From: Stutzerimonas stutzeri
GTDB taxonomy: Bacteria; Pseudomonadota; Gammaproteobacteria; Pseudomonadales; Pseudomonadaceae
Length of the DNA: 64,000 nt
Assembly (NCBI RefSeq): GCF_024448985.1
Contig: NZ_JAMOII010000004.1
Location: 1-64,000 of the forward strand
Reading direction: 5' to 3'
Shown: positions 32,202 through 41,536 of the stretch, piece after piece
Numbering within the stretch: the first letter of the stretch is position 1
Layout of the letters: every line of letters starts with the position of its first letter
The notes under the pieces: model-generated
Told to the model about the DNA's origin: nothing
Seen by the model: the letters and a program-made list of their open reading frames with translations, nothing else
The model's database searches: none
Translations under genes and position numbers: made by a program

Positions 32202-32425
32202 TTGTAAACTACCTGCGTTGGCAATACGGCGTTAAAAACAGCCTCGGTTGCGAGCCCAGTCAAAATGCTCATTTAGAACACCTAAACTCGTACGCGAGCC
32301 CGGCCCGCTTCTTCGGCTGTTTTGATTGGCTGTGCTCACCCTTCGGGCCAGCCTGCGGCTGTTACTCCCGCTGGTCGTTGCGCCTTGTATTGCCTGCCTC
32401 GCCTACGTTTTCAACAGCCTGTAGA
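32202..32425. repeat. Long imperfect palindrome between HDOD gene and rhdA
   Basis: Two arms, about 32202-32270 and 32310-32425, share blocks in inverted order: GGCAATAC (32220-32227) with GTATTGCC (32387-32394), AACAGCC with GGCTGTT, and TCAAAA with TTTTGA. The arms are separated by insertions. The 273-bp gap has no credible gene. It resembles large Pseudomonas intergenic palindromes, but I cannot name the family. Confidence 0.6.
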
Positions 32426-32456
32426 CTGGCTCCTTTCTGACAGCCCGAGACTTACC

Positions 32457-33272
32457 GTGTCCGCCTTTTCAAACCTGCCTCTGGTAATCGAACCGGTCGA
32501 TCTGGCCGAACGTTTGGATGCCCCCGAGCTGATCCTGGTCGACCTGACCAGTGCGAACCGCTACGCCGAAGGCCACATCACCGGCGCGCGATTCGTCGAT
32601 CCCAAGCGGACCCAGCTCGGCCTGCCGCCAGCACCGGGAAAGTTGCCCGGCAAGGACCAGTTGGAATCGCTGTTCGGCGGGCTGGGGCATCGCGCCGATG
32701 CGGTTTATGTCGTCTATGACGATGAAGGCGGCGGTTGGGCCGGGCGTTTCATCTGGCTGCTGGACGTCATCGGCCATCGAGGCCACCACTACCTAAACGG
32801 CGGCCTACATGCTTGGCTGGCCGAACAACGCCCGCTGTCGCAAGAGGTTCCTGACACCGCAGGCGACTCAGCCGCTCTCCAGCTCAATGAAAGCCCGAGC
32901 GCGACCCGCGAGTACATCGAGAGCCGGCTCGGCGCTTCGGACCTGGTTGTCTGGGACGCGCGTTCGCCCGAAGAGTACCGCGGCGAAAAGGTGCTGGCGG
33001 CACGCGGCGGCCATATCCCCGGTGCGATCAATTTCGAATGGACCGCGGCGATGGACCCGTCCCGCGCCATGCGCATTCGCGAAGACATCGCCGAGCAGCT
33101 GGTCGCGCTCGGCATCACCGCGGACAAGGAAATCGTCACCCACTGCCAGACGCATCACCGCTCCGGCTTCACCTACCTTCTGGCCAAAGCCCTGGGCTAT
33201 CCAAAGGTCAAGGGATATCCAGGCTCCTGGGGCGAATGGGGCAACCTGCCCGACACCCCGATTCAGCAATGA
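32457..33272 (+). CDS. rhdA: Thiosulfate sulfurtransferase (rhodanese) RhdA
   Basis: A two-domain rhodanese moving sulfane sulfur from thiosulfate to cyanide or other acceptors. The 271-residue length is as I recall it for P. aeruginosa RhdA. Features are [20 protein letters not shown] in the N-terminal domain, [15 protein letters not shown], and the catalytic loop CQTHHRS with the persulfide Cys. The start is a GTG at 32457 (VSAFSNLP), matching the family N terminus; the upstream ATG lies inside the palindromic repeat and is rejected. psd follows after 11 bp. Confidence 0.95.
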   Translation: MSAFSNLPLVIEPVDLAERLDAPELILVDLTSANRYAEGHITGARFVDPKRTQLGLPPAPGKLPGKDQLESLFGGLGHRADAVYVVYDDEGGGWAGRFIWLLDVIGHRGHHYLNGGLHAWLAEQRPLSQEVPDTAGDSAALQLNESPSATREYIESRLGASDLVVWDARSPEEYRGEKVLAARGGHIPGAINFEWTAAMDPSRAMRIREDIAEQLVALGITADKEIVTHCQTHHRSGFTYLLAKALGYPKVKGYPGSWGEWGNLPDTPIQQ

Positions 33273-33283
33273 AAAGGTCATCC

Positions 33284-34186
33284 ATGAAAGATCGCTTGTT
33301 CGTATTCAGTCAGTACCTGCTCCCGCACCACCTGATCTCGCGCCTCGCCGGCTGTCTCGCCGAATGCCGCCTGCCATGGGTGAAGAACACCTTCATCAAA
33401 TGGTTCGTACGGCATTTTCAGGTGGACATGCGTGAGGCACAGACCGAAGACCCGACGGCCTATGAGCACTTCAACGCGTTTTTCACCCGCGCCTTGAAAG
33501 ACGGCGCCCGCCCGCTGGATCCGACGCCAGGCGCGATCCTCAACCCTTGCGATGGCGCCATCAGCCAATTGGGCCGGATCGAGCAGGGCCGGATATTCCA
33601 GGCCAAGGGCCACAGCTACAGCGTGATGGAGCTGCTCGGCGGCGACCATGAGCGCGCGGCCCCCTTCATGGGCGGCGACTTCGCCACCGTGTACCTGTCG
33701 CCCAAGGATTACCATCGCGTGCATATGCCGCTGTCCGGCACCCTGCGCGAAATGGTCTACGTACCGGGCCGCATCTTCTCGGTGAACACCGTGACCGCCG
33801 AAGGCGTACCGGAGCTGTTCGCGCGCAACGAGCGCGTGGTTTGCCTGTTCGATACCGACCGCGGGCCGATGGCCATGGTGCTGGTCGGCGCAATGATCGT
33901 CGCCAGTATCGAGACTGTATGGGCCGGGCTGGTCACGCCGCCCAAACGCACCCTCAAGACCACCCGTTACGACGAAACGGCACGCGCGCCGATTCATCTG
34001 GAAAAAGGCGCGGAGATGGGCCGCTTCAAACTGGGCTCCACGGTGATTCTGCTGTTCGGTCCGGATCAGGTCAGCTGGGCCGAACAGCTTACGGCACTGA
34101 CGCCGGTATGCATGGGCGAAGGCCTGGGACAGGCCAAGCCAATACCCTCGGTCGTCACTCCAGTGGACGATTTCACACAGCCTTAA
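33284..34186 (+). CDS. psd: Phosphatidylserine decarboxylase proenzyme
   Basis: Makes phosphatidylethanolamine at the inner membrane. The 300-residue proenzyme cleaves itself at the LGST motif (FKLGSTVIL) to form the pyruvoyl cofactor on Ser. Other signatures are [23 protein letters not shown] and the FARNERVV region. The start at 33284 ([16 protein letters not shown]) matches homologues; a Met 14 bases upstream is out of frame. It closely follows rhdA. Confidence 0.96.
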   Translation: MKDRLFVFSQYLLPHHLISRLAGCLAECRLPWVKNTFIKWFVRHFQVDMREAQTEDPTAYEHFNAFFTRALKDGARPLDPTPGAILNPCDGAISQLGRIEQGRIFQAKGHSYSVMELLGGDHERAAPFMGGDFATVYLSPKDYHRVHMPLSGTLREMVYVPGRIFSVNTVTAEGVPELFARNERVVCLFDTDRGPMAMVLVGAMIVASIETVWAGLVTPPKRTLKTTRYDETARAPIHLEKGAEMGRFKLGSTVILLFGPDQVSWAEQLTALTPVCMGEGLGQAKPIPSVVTPVDDFTQP

Positions 34187-34335
34187 AGCCAAACCAATGG
34201 TCGGTTGCGGCTAGCCAACGTCTCTGTGTTCGTTATGATGTCAGCCGAAGATTGCGTTTTGACATCACAGGTAGCAAATCCTGTCATCATTGCCGAGCCC
34301 AGGCAGTGCGTCGGATTTGCCACGGAGTTCACCGT

Positions 34336-36165
34336 TTGGATAACCAGAGTCAGCCATCGCTGTTGCGCGTACCGACGCCGGATTGCCAGGGGCTGTCTTT
34401 CTGCGAACCCAGCATACGCGGCGTCCGGCGCTGGCTTTCCGGCCTGCCCAAGGCAAACCTGGGCGAAACCGCGCGACAGTTGTACCAGGCCATCCAGGAA
34501 CTCAACCGACTCCGCACCACCGCCCAGGGCCGGCTGCAACTGCTCGAACTGTTGCGACCGGAAATCCATATGGTCTGCAAGGCCCTGGAACGTTACTTCG
34601 TCAATCAGCCGATCGTCCTCAGTGAACAGCCGCGTAAGGTCGCCAGCCTGTGCCAGGCGCTGCAGAACCACCTCGCCACCGGTTACAAGCTGATCTCCGT
34701 CGAGCTATCGTCTCAGCCCGGACGCGAATCCCAGCAACTGCTCACTATTGCCCTGCAGCGGGCGGTCCGCAGCCTCTGCGCGATGCTGGTTCGCTCGACG
34801 CAGCTGTACAGCCCGACACCCGATGGGCTATGGCTCGAACTTCACCAGCTGTACGCCATCGCTAGCGAGCGTGGCGTGCACCGCACCCTCGTGCGTGACG
34901 ACCTCGGCTATCGCGTCAAAGGCCTGAGCATCGAACAGAGCTACATCGTCGCGCTCATGATTGGCAGCGCCCGCTGCAACCAGATGCGCCAACAGAACAT
35001 CGCGCAATTGGCTGAGGTGCTAGAGCCATGGAGCGCACTGATTCTTCTGCAGTCCGGGCAAAGTCCGTCGAGCCTGTTCTGCCTGTCGTCGCGCGTCGAT
35101 CACCCGCCGCGCTATCGATCGCTGTTTGCCGCCGAAGAGCGGCTCCACCTGCTCGGCATCGATCCGCATGGCCTGGTCAATGCCATCCAGCTATACCTGC
35201 AATCCCCATCGCAGCCGCCCGGGAACAGCGCGCTTGCAATGCCTGAAGGCTTGAGCCCCGATCTCCTGCAACATCTATGCGCCGCCTGGGGAGATATTTC
35301 CGAGCGCAGCTTCCAGCGCACCCCAGCGCAAGGCCGGATGAAACTGTGCATCGGTATGAGTGCACTGCATTACCACCTGGCGGGGCAACGGTCGTTCGCC
35401 GATCTGCTGAAACGGCCGGAAGCCGCTCAGTCCGCCAAGTACAAACTGAACAATGCGGCGCCCGATGTCTGGGCCGTCGCTTTCGACGCGCAGGCGATCA
35501 ACGAGGACGGCATTCTGCCGAGCGACCACATCGAGTTCGTCCGCCCCGTCCTGGCAAACACCGCTGCGCCTACGACCCCCGAGGACAAACCTGAAAAGCC
35601 GCCGGCAGACGCGTCGTACCCGACTTTCGAGGTGCAGCTGGTTGACCACAGCCCCGGCGGCTACTGCCTATCCTGGCCGGGCGAGGTGCCAGCGCAACTC
35701 CAGGCAGGCGAACTGCTCGGCCTGCAGGATTCGACCAGCCAGGCCTGGAGCGTCGCGGTGGTGCGCTGGATCCGCCAAGTCCGCGGACACGGACCACAGA
35801 TGGGCGTTGAGCTCATCGCGCCGCATGCCCAACCTTGCGGCCTGCGTCTGCTGCGCAAGACCGAGCAGGGCAGCGAGTATCTGCGCGCCTTGCTGCTACC
35901 GGAAATCAGCGTGATCTCCCGACCGGCAGCCCTCATCGTGCCGCGCCTGCCGTTTCAGGAAGGGCAGAAGGTGCAGATCAACCAGAATGGCGACGAGGAG
36001 CGCGCGCTCCTCTGCCGCCGCCAGTCGGGGACCAGCAGTTACAACCAGTTCGAATTCCAGCGAGTAGGCCTGGGGACCACTCCCCAGGAGAAGCCGATCA
36101 CAGCCAAGACAACCCAGGCAGCGCCACGGGGTGAAGATTTTGACTCACTCTGGAACACGCTGTAG
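34336..36165 (+). CDS. Conserved protein with C-terminal PilZ-like domain, upstream of fimX
   Basis: A 609-residue soluble protein. The large helical N-terminal part (about residues 1-410) is not recognised. From about 430 there is a PilZ-like segment, VQLVDHSPGGYCLSW, recalling the PilZ (D/N)xSxxGxxL motif, then strands including GPQMGVELI. Canonical RxxxR upstream is not clear, so c-di-GMP binding is uncertain. The start is a TTG at 34336 with GGAG eight bases upstream; ATG codons further upstream lie inside psd. It is 62 bp before fimX, suggesting cotranscription and a surface-motility role. Confidence 0.7.
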   Translation: MDNQSQPSLLRVPTPDCQGLSFCEPSIRGVRRWLSGLPKANLGETARQLYQAIQELNRLRTTAQGRLQLLELLRPEIHMVCKALERYFVNQPIVLSEQPRKVASLCQALQNHLATGYKLISVELSSQPGRESQQLLTIALQRAVRSLCAMLVRSTQLYSPTPDGLWLELHQLYAIASERGVHRTLVRDDLGYRVKGLSIEQSYIVALMIGSARCNQMRQQNIAQLAEVLEPWSALILLQSGQSPSSLFCLSSRVDHPPRYRSLFAAEERLHLLGIDPHGLVNAIQLYLQSPSQPPGNSALAMPEGLSPDLLQHLCAAWGDISERSFQRTPAQGRMKLCIGMSALHYHLAGQRSFADLLKRPEAAQSAKYKLNNAAPDVWAVAFDAQAINEDGILPSDHIEFVRPVLANTAAPTTPEDKPEKPPADASYPTFEVQLVDHSPGGYCLSWPGEVPAQLQAGELLGLQDSTSQAWSVAVVRWIRQVRGHGPQMGVELIAPHAQPCGLRLLRKTEQGSEYLRALLLPEISVISRPAALIVPRLPFQEGQKVQINQNGDEERALLCRRQSGTSSYNQFEFQRVGLGTTPQEKPITAKTTQAAPRGEDFDSLWNTL

Positions 36166-36227
36166 ATTGCGGCTCATCGTTATTTAGCCCCCACGCCCCG
36201 TCTACGGCGCGTTCCAAAGCTGCTGCC

Positions 36228-38294
36228 ATGGCCCCGCAAAAGAAAACCATCCGCCTGCTGATCCTCGAGGACTCGCAGAATGAAGCCGAGCGACTGGTCA
36301 GCCTGTTTCGCAACGCGGGCCAGGCGACACGCGTGCACCGTCTCACATCGAGTGAGGATCTTGCCGATGCGCTGCAGCAGACCTGGGATCTACTGATCAA
36401 CGCGCCCACCAGCGTCAACCTCGACCCCGCTGAAGCCATAGGCGCCATCCGCAAGCAAGCCAAGGACATCCCGATCATCCAGCTGATCGACGGTAACGAT
36501 GCCGACGCGATCACCGAAGCCCTCGCGCTGGGTGCGCAAGGCGCACTGCCTCAGGGTGAGGACGAGTGGCTGATCCTGATCGCCAAACGTGAACTGGCAA
36601 ACCTCGAAGAACGCCGCGCACGCCGCTCCGCGGAGCTGGCACTGCGTGAAGCCGAGAAGCGCTGCCAGCTGTTGCTCGACAGCTCGGTGGACGCCATCGC
36701 CTACGTCCACGACGGCATGCATATCTACGCCAACCGAGCCTACCTCGACCTGTTCGGCTACGAAGATGTGGACGAACTCGAAGGCACGCCGATGATCGAC
36801 CTGATCGCTTCCTGCGATCAGGGAGAATTCAAAGGCTTTCTGAAGAACTATCAAAGCCTGCAAGGCAGCGCCGAACTGGTGTGTGGCGGCATTCGCGCCG
36901 ATGGCGGCAACTTCAAGGCGCGCATGCATTTTTCACCGGCCAGCTACGACGGCGAACCGTGCATACAGGTGGTCATCCGTGCAGAAGGCGACAATGCCGA
37001 GCTGGAAAAACTGCGCGAGATCAGCAGCCAGGATCTGGTGACGGGACTGTACAACCGCAACCATTTCCTCGGATCGCTGGATGCCGCTATCGAGCGCGCG
37101 GTAAATGCCGGCCAGCGTTCGAGCCTCGCCTACATCCGCGTCGACCGCTTCGCCAGTCTGCAAGCCGAGATCGGCCTGGGCGACTCGGACCGTCTACTGG
37201 CCGAGTTGGCCCAGCTGTTGCGTGAGCAATTCAAAGAGACGGCCGAGCTGGCTCGCTTCGGTGACGATGCGTTTGCGGTGCTGGCACCCGAGACTACGCC
37301 GCAGCAACTCGAGCAACCGCTGACTAAATTGCTGCGCAAGGTCGAGGGCCATCTCTTCGAAATCGGCGGTCGCACCGTGCAGACCAGCCTCAGCATCGGT
37401 GCCGCCGCGCTCGATGAACAGACAGCCAAGGCTCGCGACGTGATCGACCGTGCCCACCGCTGTGCCGAAGAACTCACCGATGGCAATGCGCTGAGCATCT
37501 ACAATCCGGCCGACGAGCTGGCCGCCGCCGCCAGCCGCGGCAACGTCCTGGCGATGCTGCAGCAGGCGCTCGAAAAGAACAGCTTCCGTCTGTTATTTCA
37601 ACCGATCATCAGCCTGCGTGGTGACAGCCACGAGCATTACGAAGTCCTGCTGCGCCTGCTCGACCCGCAAGGTGTGGAAGTACCGCCGGCGGACTTCCTC
37701 GGCGCCGCGAAAGAGGCAGGACTGGCTACTCGGATCGACCGCTGGGTACTGCTCAACTCGATCAAGCTGCTCGCCGAGCACCGCAGCAAAGGCCACAGCA
37801 CACGACTGTTCGTCCACCTGTCGAGCGCCAGCTTGCAGGATCCGTCATTACTCAGCTGGCTCGGGGTTGCGCTCAAGGCGTCGCGTCTACCACCTGATTC
37901 GCTGGTGTTCCAGCTCGATGAAAACGACGCTGTCGCCTATCTGAAGCAGGCAAAGGCGCTCAACCAGGGGCTGACCGGACTGGGCTGTCGCATCGCCCTG
38001 AATCAGTTCGGCTGCGTGCTGAATCCGTTCAACACGCTCAAGCACCTCGATGTCGAGTTCGTGAAGATCGACGGCTCCTACACGCAGGACCTGAGCCGCC
38101 AGGAAAACCAGGAAGCACTCAAGCAGCTGCTGGCCGACCTTCACGAACAGAAAAAACAGACCGTTGTCCCCTTCGTCGACAGCGCCACCGTGTTGGCCAC
38201 GCTGTGGCAAGCCGGTGTCGGCTACATTCAAGGGCAGTATTTGCAAGGCCCGAGCCAGTCGATGGACTACGATTTCTCTTCGGACGACGAATAG
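36228..38294 (+). CDS. fimX: FimX-type degenerate GGDEF/EAL protein (c-di-GMP receptor for twitching)
   Basis: A 688-residue multidomain protein: a receiver-like domain (about 8-125, lacking a normal phospho-acceptor pattern), PAS (about 140-260), a GGDEF domain with the signature degraded to GDDAF, and an EAL domain degraded to EVL (YEVLLRLL). In P. aeruginosa FimX the same motifs are GDSIF and EVL. There the EAL domain binds c-di-GMP without hydrolysing it and promotes type IV pilus assembly via PilZ and PilB. The position between psd and serB also matches. The stop codon runs into heptamer repeat site C. Confidence 0.93.
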   Translation: MAPQKKTIRLLILEDSQNEAERLVSLFRNAGQATRVHRLTSSEDLADALQQTWDLLINAPTSVNLDPAEAIGAIRKQAKDIPIIQLIDGNDADAITEALALGAQGALPQGEDEWLILIAKRELANLEERRARRSAELALREAEKRCQLLLDSSVDAIAYVHDGMHIYANRAYLDLFGYEDVDELEGTPMIDLIASCDQGEFKGFLKNYQSLQGSAELVCGGIRADGGNFKARMHFSPASYDGEPCIQVVIRAEGDNAELEKLREISSQDLVTGLYNRNHFLGSLDAAIERAVNAGQRSSLAYIRVDRFASLQAEIGLGDSDRLLAELAQLLREQFKETAELARFGDDAFAVLAPETTPQQLEQPLTKLLRKVEGHLFEIGGRTVQTSLSIGAAALDEQTAKARDVIDRAHRCAEELTDGNALSIYNPADELAAAASRGNVLAMLQQALEKNSFRLLFQPIISLRGDSHEHYEVLLRLLDPQGVEVPPADFLGAAKEAGLATRIDRWVLLNSIKLLAEHRSKGHSTRLFVHLSSASLQDPSLLSWLGVALKASRLPPDSLVFQLDENDAVAYLKQAKALNQGLTGLGCRIALNQFGCVLNPFNTLKHLDVEFVKIDGSYTQDLSRQENQEALKQLLADLHEQKKQTVVPFVDSATVLATLWQAGVGYIQGQYLQGPSQSMDYDFSSDDE

Positions 38295-38373
38295 CTGGAA
38301 GCTGGTCAGCTTGCGGCCTGTCAGTAATCAGTCAAGCCGCCCAACTACCTATCCTGGCTTCTGGCTTCCAGCT
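38293..38373. repeat. Inverted heptamer repeat, site C (fimX/serB junction)
   Basis: AGCTGGAAGC (38293-38302) and GCTTCCAGCT (38364-38373) are perfectly inverted. Flanking heptamer-like copies extend the left arm. The array starts inside the fimX stop codon and ends five bases before the serB stop, the same convergent-junction layout as sites A and B. Confidence 0.7.
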
Positions 38374-38377
38374 GCCT

Positions 38378-39592
38378 TTACTCCGTCCCTTCCCGATCCC
38401 TGAACCCCAGCAGGTAAAGAATCCCGTCCAGCCCCAGGGTAGAAATCGCCTGCTTGGCCGACTGCTTGACCAAGGGTTTTGCCCGGAACGCCACACCCAG
38501 CCCGGCTAATCCGAGCATGGGTAGATCGTTGGCGCCGTCGCCCACGGCGATGGTCTGTTCCAGGCGCAAGCCTTCCCGCTCGGCCAGTTCACGAAGCAGA
38601 TCGGCCTTGCGCTGAGCATCGACGATGGGCTCCTGGGCGATGCCAGTAAGTTTGCCATCGACGATCTCGAGTTCGTTGGCGTACACGTAGTCGATGCCAA
38701 GCTTAGCTTGCAGCTGGCGCGCAAAATAGGTGAAGCCACCGGACAGGATCGCGGTCTTGTAGCCCAGCCGCTTCAGCTCGGCAAACAGCAGTTCGGCGCC
38801 CTCGGTAAGCCGCAAGCTAGCACCGACCTCAGCCAGCGCGCGCTCTTCCAGACCCTCGAGTAGCGCCAGGCGCTCCGTGAAGCTGGCGCGGAAGTCCAGT
38901 TCGCCGCGCATCGCACGCTCGGTAATCTCCGCCACTTGATCGCCGACGCCGGCTACCTTGGCCAGTTCGTCGATCACTTCCGCCTCGATCAGCGTCGAAT
39001 CCATGTCGAACACCGCCAGCCGGCGATTGCGTCGGAACACCGAGTCGCGCTGAAAGGCGATATCGACGTTCAGCTCCTGCGCCACGCTAAGAAACTCCGC
39101 ACGCAGGGCTGCCGTATCGGCGGGCTCACCGCGCACCGAGAACTCGATGCAACCCTTACCAAGCTCCTCTGGCATATCCAATGGCTGGCGACCGGAGAGA
39201 CGGTCGATGTGATCGATGTTGAGGCCATACTTGGCGGTGATTGAGCTGACTCGCTGCAATTGTTCAGCGGTGACCTTGCGGGTCAGCAGCGTGACGATGT
39301 GCCGCGACTTGCCCTGGCCGGCGACCCATTGCTGGTAGTCCTCCTCAGCAACCGGGGTGAAGCGCACCTGCTGATCATGCTTGTAGCCCATGAACAGCAC
39401 GTCCTTGAGCACCGAGGAAGCGCCCTCGGTATCCGGGATCTCGACCAGGATGCCGAACGACAGGGTGTCGTGAATCACGGCCTGACCGATATCGAGGATA
39501 TTCACGCCCCCCTGGGCGAGCACGCCGGTAATGGCCGCGGTCAGCCCGGGGCGGTCTTCCCCGGTGATGTTGATCAGGACGATTTCGCGCAA
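38378..39592 (-). CDS. serB: Phosphoserine phosphatase
   Basis: The last step of serine synthesis, hydrolysing O-phosphoserine. The 404-residue protein has an N-terminal regulatory ACT-domain region (about 1-170) and a HAD phosphatase domain. The latter has DMDSTLIEAEVIDELA (nucleophile Asp), ILSGGFTYFA and the VGDGANDLPML loop. The start is a TTG at 39592 with AGGAG seven bases upstream. It is divergent from the AhpA/YtjB-like gene, an arrangement shared with E. coli serB and ytjB. Confidence 0.95.
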   Translation of the reverse strand: MREIVLINITGEDRPGLTAAITGVLAQGGVNILDIGQAVIHDTLSFGILVEIPDTEGASSVLKDVLFMGYKHDQQVRFTPVAEEDYQQWVAGQGKSRHIVTLLTRKVTAEQLQRVSSITAKYGLNIDHIDRLSGRQPLDMPEELGKGCIEFSVRGEPADTAALRAEFLSVAQELNVDIAFQRDSVFRRNRRLAVFDMDSTLIEAEVIDELAKVAGVGDQVAEITERAMRGELDFRASFTERLALLEGLEERALAEVGASLRLTEGAELLFAELKRLGYKTAILSGGFTYFARQLQAKLGIDYVYANELEIVDGKLTGIAQEPIVDAQRKADLLRELAEREGLRLEQTIAVGDGANDLPMLGLAGLGVAFRAKPLVKQSAKQAISTLGLDGILYLLGFRDREGTE

Positions 39593-39787
39593 GGCTCAAC
39601 TCCTATGGCAAAGAAGGCCGGCATTCTACAACAGCCGGCCCACCGCAGCGCGCCGCGCTGGACTGCCATCTCCTACGAGTCGACGCCGGCATCCTGCAAT
39701 TCGTCTGCTTTGGCCGAGGGACCTTCAGCCGCCAGTGCGCTTTCCGTATACTGCGCGGCACTTTCCTCAAGAGTAGAGCCGCGCTCT

Positions 39788-41350
39788 GTGAACCGGCCCG
39801 CATCAGTCAAACCCGACAATTTCTTTTTGCTGATCTACCGCGCTTTGCGCCAGCGGCGTGTTCCGCTGGTGCTGCGAGTGGTCAGCCACACGCTGCTGCT
39901 GCTCACCCTGGCGCTGATCATCTATGCCTGGGTCATGGGCATGCAGTTCAAGCACGCCATGGAGCAGCATACCGATGCGCTGGGTCAGAGCCTGATCACC
40001 CAGACAGCCGCCTCGGCGACCGATCTGCTGGTGGCCAATGACATCCTCAGCCTCAACGTGCTGCTGAGTAACTTGGTGAAAAACCCCCTGGTGGCGCACG
40101 CGGCGGTTTACAGCGTCGACAACCGCATATTGGCGGAGTCTGGCACACGCCCGCCGCGAAACCTGTTGGGCGATGAGGAAGGCCTCTATTCCACCCCCAT
40201 CAGCTTCCAGGAAGTGATCGCCGGGCATCTGCGCATCAGCCTCGACATGCGCCAGCTTCAGCAACCGATGACCATCAGCCTGCAGAGCATGGGCCTGCTC
40301 AGCATGATCCTGCTGGCGCTGACCCTGATGCTCAGCATGCGCCTGGGCCGGCAACTCTCGCTGCCTCTGATGCAGCTGCGCCTATGGCTGCGCGATCCGG
40401 ACGATCCCGTTCCCGGTGCGGGCCGGCAGGATGAGATCGGTGATCTCGCGCGGCAACTGCAGGCCCGCCTGGTGCCGGAAGAGCCCGAGCCGGAGATCGA
40501 GCTGGACGACAGCATGCAGGATATCTACTCGGCGCATATCGACCTGCCGGTGATGATCGTTGATGCCGACCACGAGCATCTCGAGGATGATCGTCTCGAA
40601 AATGAACATGACTACCCGCGCGCCGACGACTACCGGCCAGACGCGCCTATCGAATCCGATGACTTCGACCCCCTCCATGACGACCCGCCGCTGAAAGAAA
40701 CCAAGCCAGAAGCGGCATCTACGCCGACTCGCGCACCTGCAACAGCATTACCCGCAGCGCCAGTCGCAGCGGCCAAAAGCGGCGTGCTGGCGATTCAGCT
40801 CGGCGCTCAGGAGCAACTTCGCCGCCTGCCGCGCGCACGGCTTACCGAGTTACTGCAACGCTACCGGGACTGCCTGCAACAGGCCGCGACCCTTTACCAG
40901 GCCGAGCTGCACACGCTCAACGATGGCAGCAGCCTGATGTTGTTCCATAGTCAGGACGACGAACAGAACTACCTGACCCACGCGCTGTGCTGCGGCGAGC
41001 TGATGCGCGCGCTTGGGCATGCCTTGCAGATCGAAGTCGCCGACAGCGGCATCACACTGCAATTGCAACTGGGCCTGACCCAAGGCGAAGGGCTCTACGA
41101 CCTCAGCCAGGGCGACTTGCTGCTCAGCGAGCCGGCACAAGCAGCGCTGGCCATGTCGCAGCACAGCCGTAACCTGCTGCTGGTCGAGCGCGGTATCGGT
41201 GAAGACAACCTGATCCGGCAACGCGCACGCATCCGCCCGATCGCCAGCCCAGAGGGCGCCTGCTGCGTCGAGCGCCTGCTCGAACCCTATCCCTCCCTGC
41301 TCGAGCGTCAGCTCGCGCGCATGCACGAGTTGCGCAATCGCGGTAGCTGA
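39788..41350 (+). CDS. AhpA/YtjB-family membrane protein with C-terminal cyclase-like domain
   Basis: A 520-residue inner-membrane protein. Two membrane helices (about 20-45 and 160-182) enclose a periplasmic domain of about 115 residues, a sensor-like layout of the YtjB/Smp family. After the second helix comes a HAMP-like stretch and an acidic low-complexity linker (about 230-325). The C-terminal domain, from GVLAIQLGA, has the strand-helix pattern of a class III nucleotide-cyclase fold, but I see no full set of catalytic residues. The start is a GTG at 39788 (VNRPASVKP). It is divergent from serB. Confidence 0.75.
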   Translation: MNRPASVKPDNFFLLIYRALRQRRVPLVLRVVSHTLLLLTLALIIYAWVMGMQFKHAMEQHTDALGQSLITQTAASATDLLVANDILSLNVLLSNLVKNPLVAHAAVYSVDNRILAESGTRPPRNLLGDEEGLYSTPISFQEVIAGHLRISLDMRQLQQPMTISLQSMGLLSMILLALTLMLSMRLGRQLSLPLMQLRLWLRDPDDPVPGAGRQDEIGDLARQLQARLVPEEPEPEIELDDSMQDIYSAHIDLPVMIVDADHEHLEDDRLENEHDYPRADDYRPDAPIESDDFDPLHDDPPLKETKPEAASTPTRAPATALPAAPVAAAKSGVLAIQLGAQEQLRRLPRARLTELLQRYRDCLQQAATLYQAELHTLNDGSSLMLFHSQDDEQNYLTHALCCGELMRALGHALQIEVADSGITLQLQLGLTQGEGLYDLSQGDLLLSEPAQAALAMSQHSRNLLLVERGIGEDNLIRQRARIRPIASPEGACCVERLLEPYPSLLERQLARMHELRNRGS

Positions 41351-41387
41351 AATCACGGGTACTGGTAGGACGGGCGCGGCCCTTCAA

Positions 41388-41509
41388 GGCCGAACAAGTT
41401 CGGCCCTACGAACAGTTGCAGATCGTCCGACGGACAACCTCACAACGACCGATCCCGTAGGGCCGAATTCATTCGGCCATCGATTCATCAAGGCCGAGCA
41501 AGCTCGGCC
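41388..41509. repeat. Three GGCCGA-type palindromes after the AhpA-like gene
   Basis: Palindromes at 41388-41405 (GGCCGAA-CAAG-TTCGGCC), 41461-41478 (GGCCGAA-TTCA-TTCGGCC) and 41492-41509 (GGCCGAG-CAAG-CTCGGCC) fill the 186-bp convergent gap before the PqiC-like gene. They belong to the same repeat type as 6082-6211. No gene is seen here. Confidence 0.75.
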
Positions 41510-41536
41510 TTTGGTCTACACGACTGACTTGAATAA

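Noticed and set aside
33841-34335. N-terminal extension of the PilZ-like gene into psd
   Set aside because: It overlaps the psd coding sequence in another frame. The TTG at 34336 has a proper ribosome binding site and begins the protein-like sequence.
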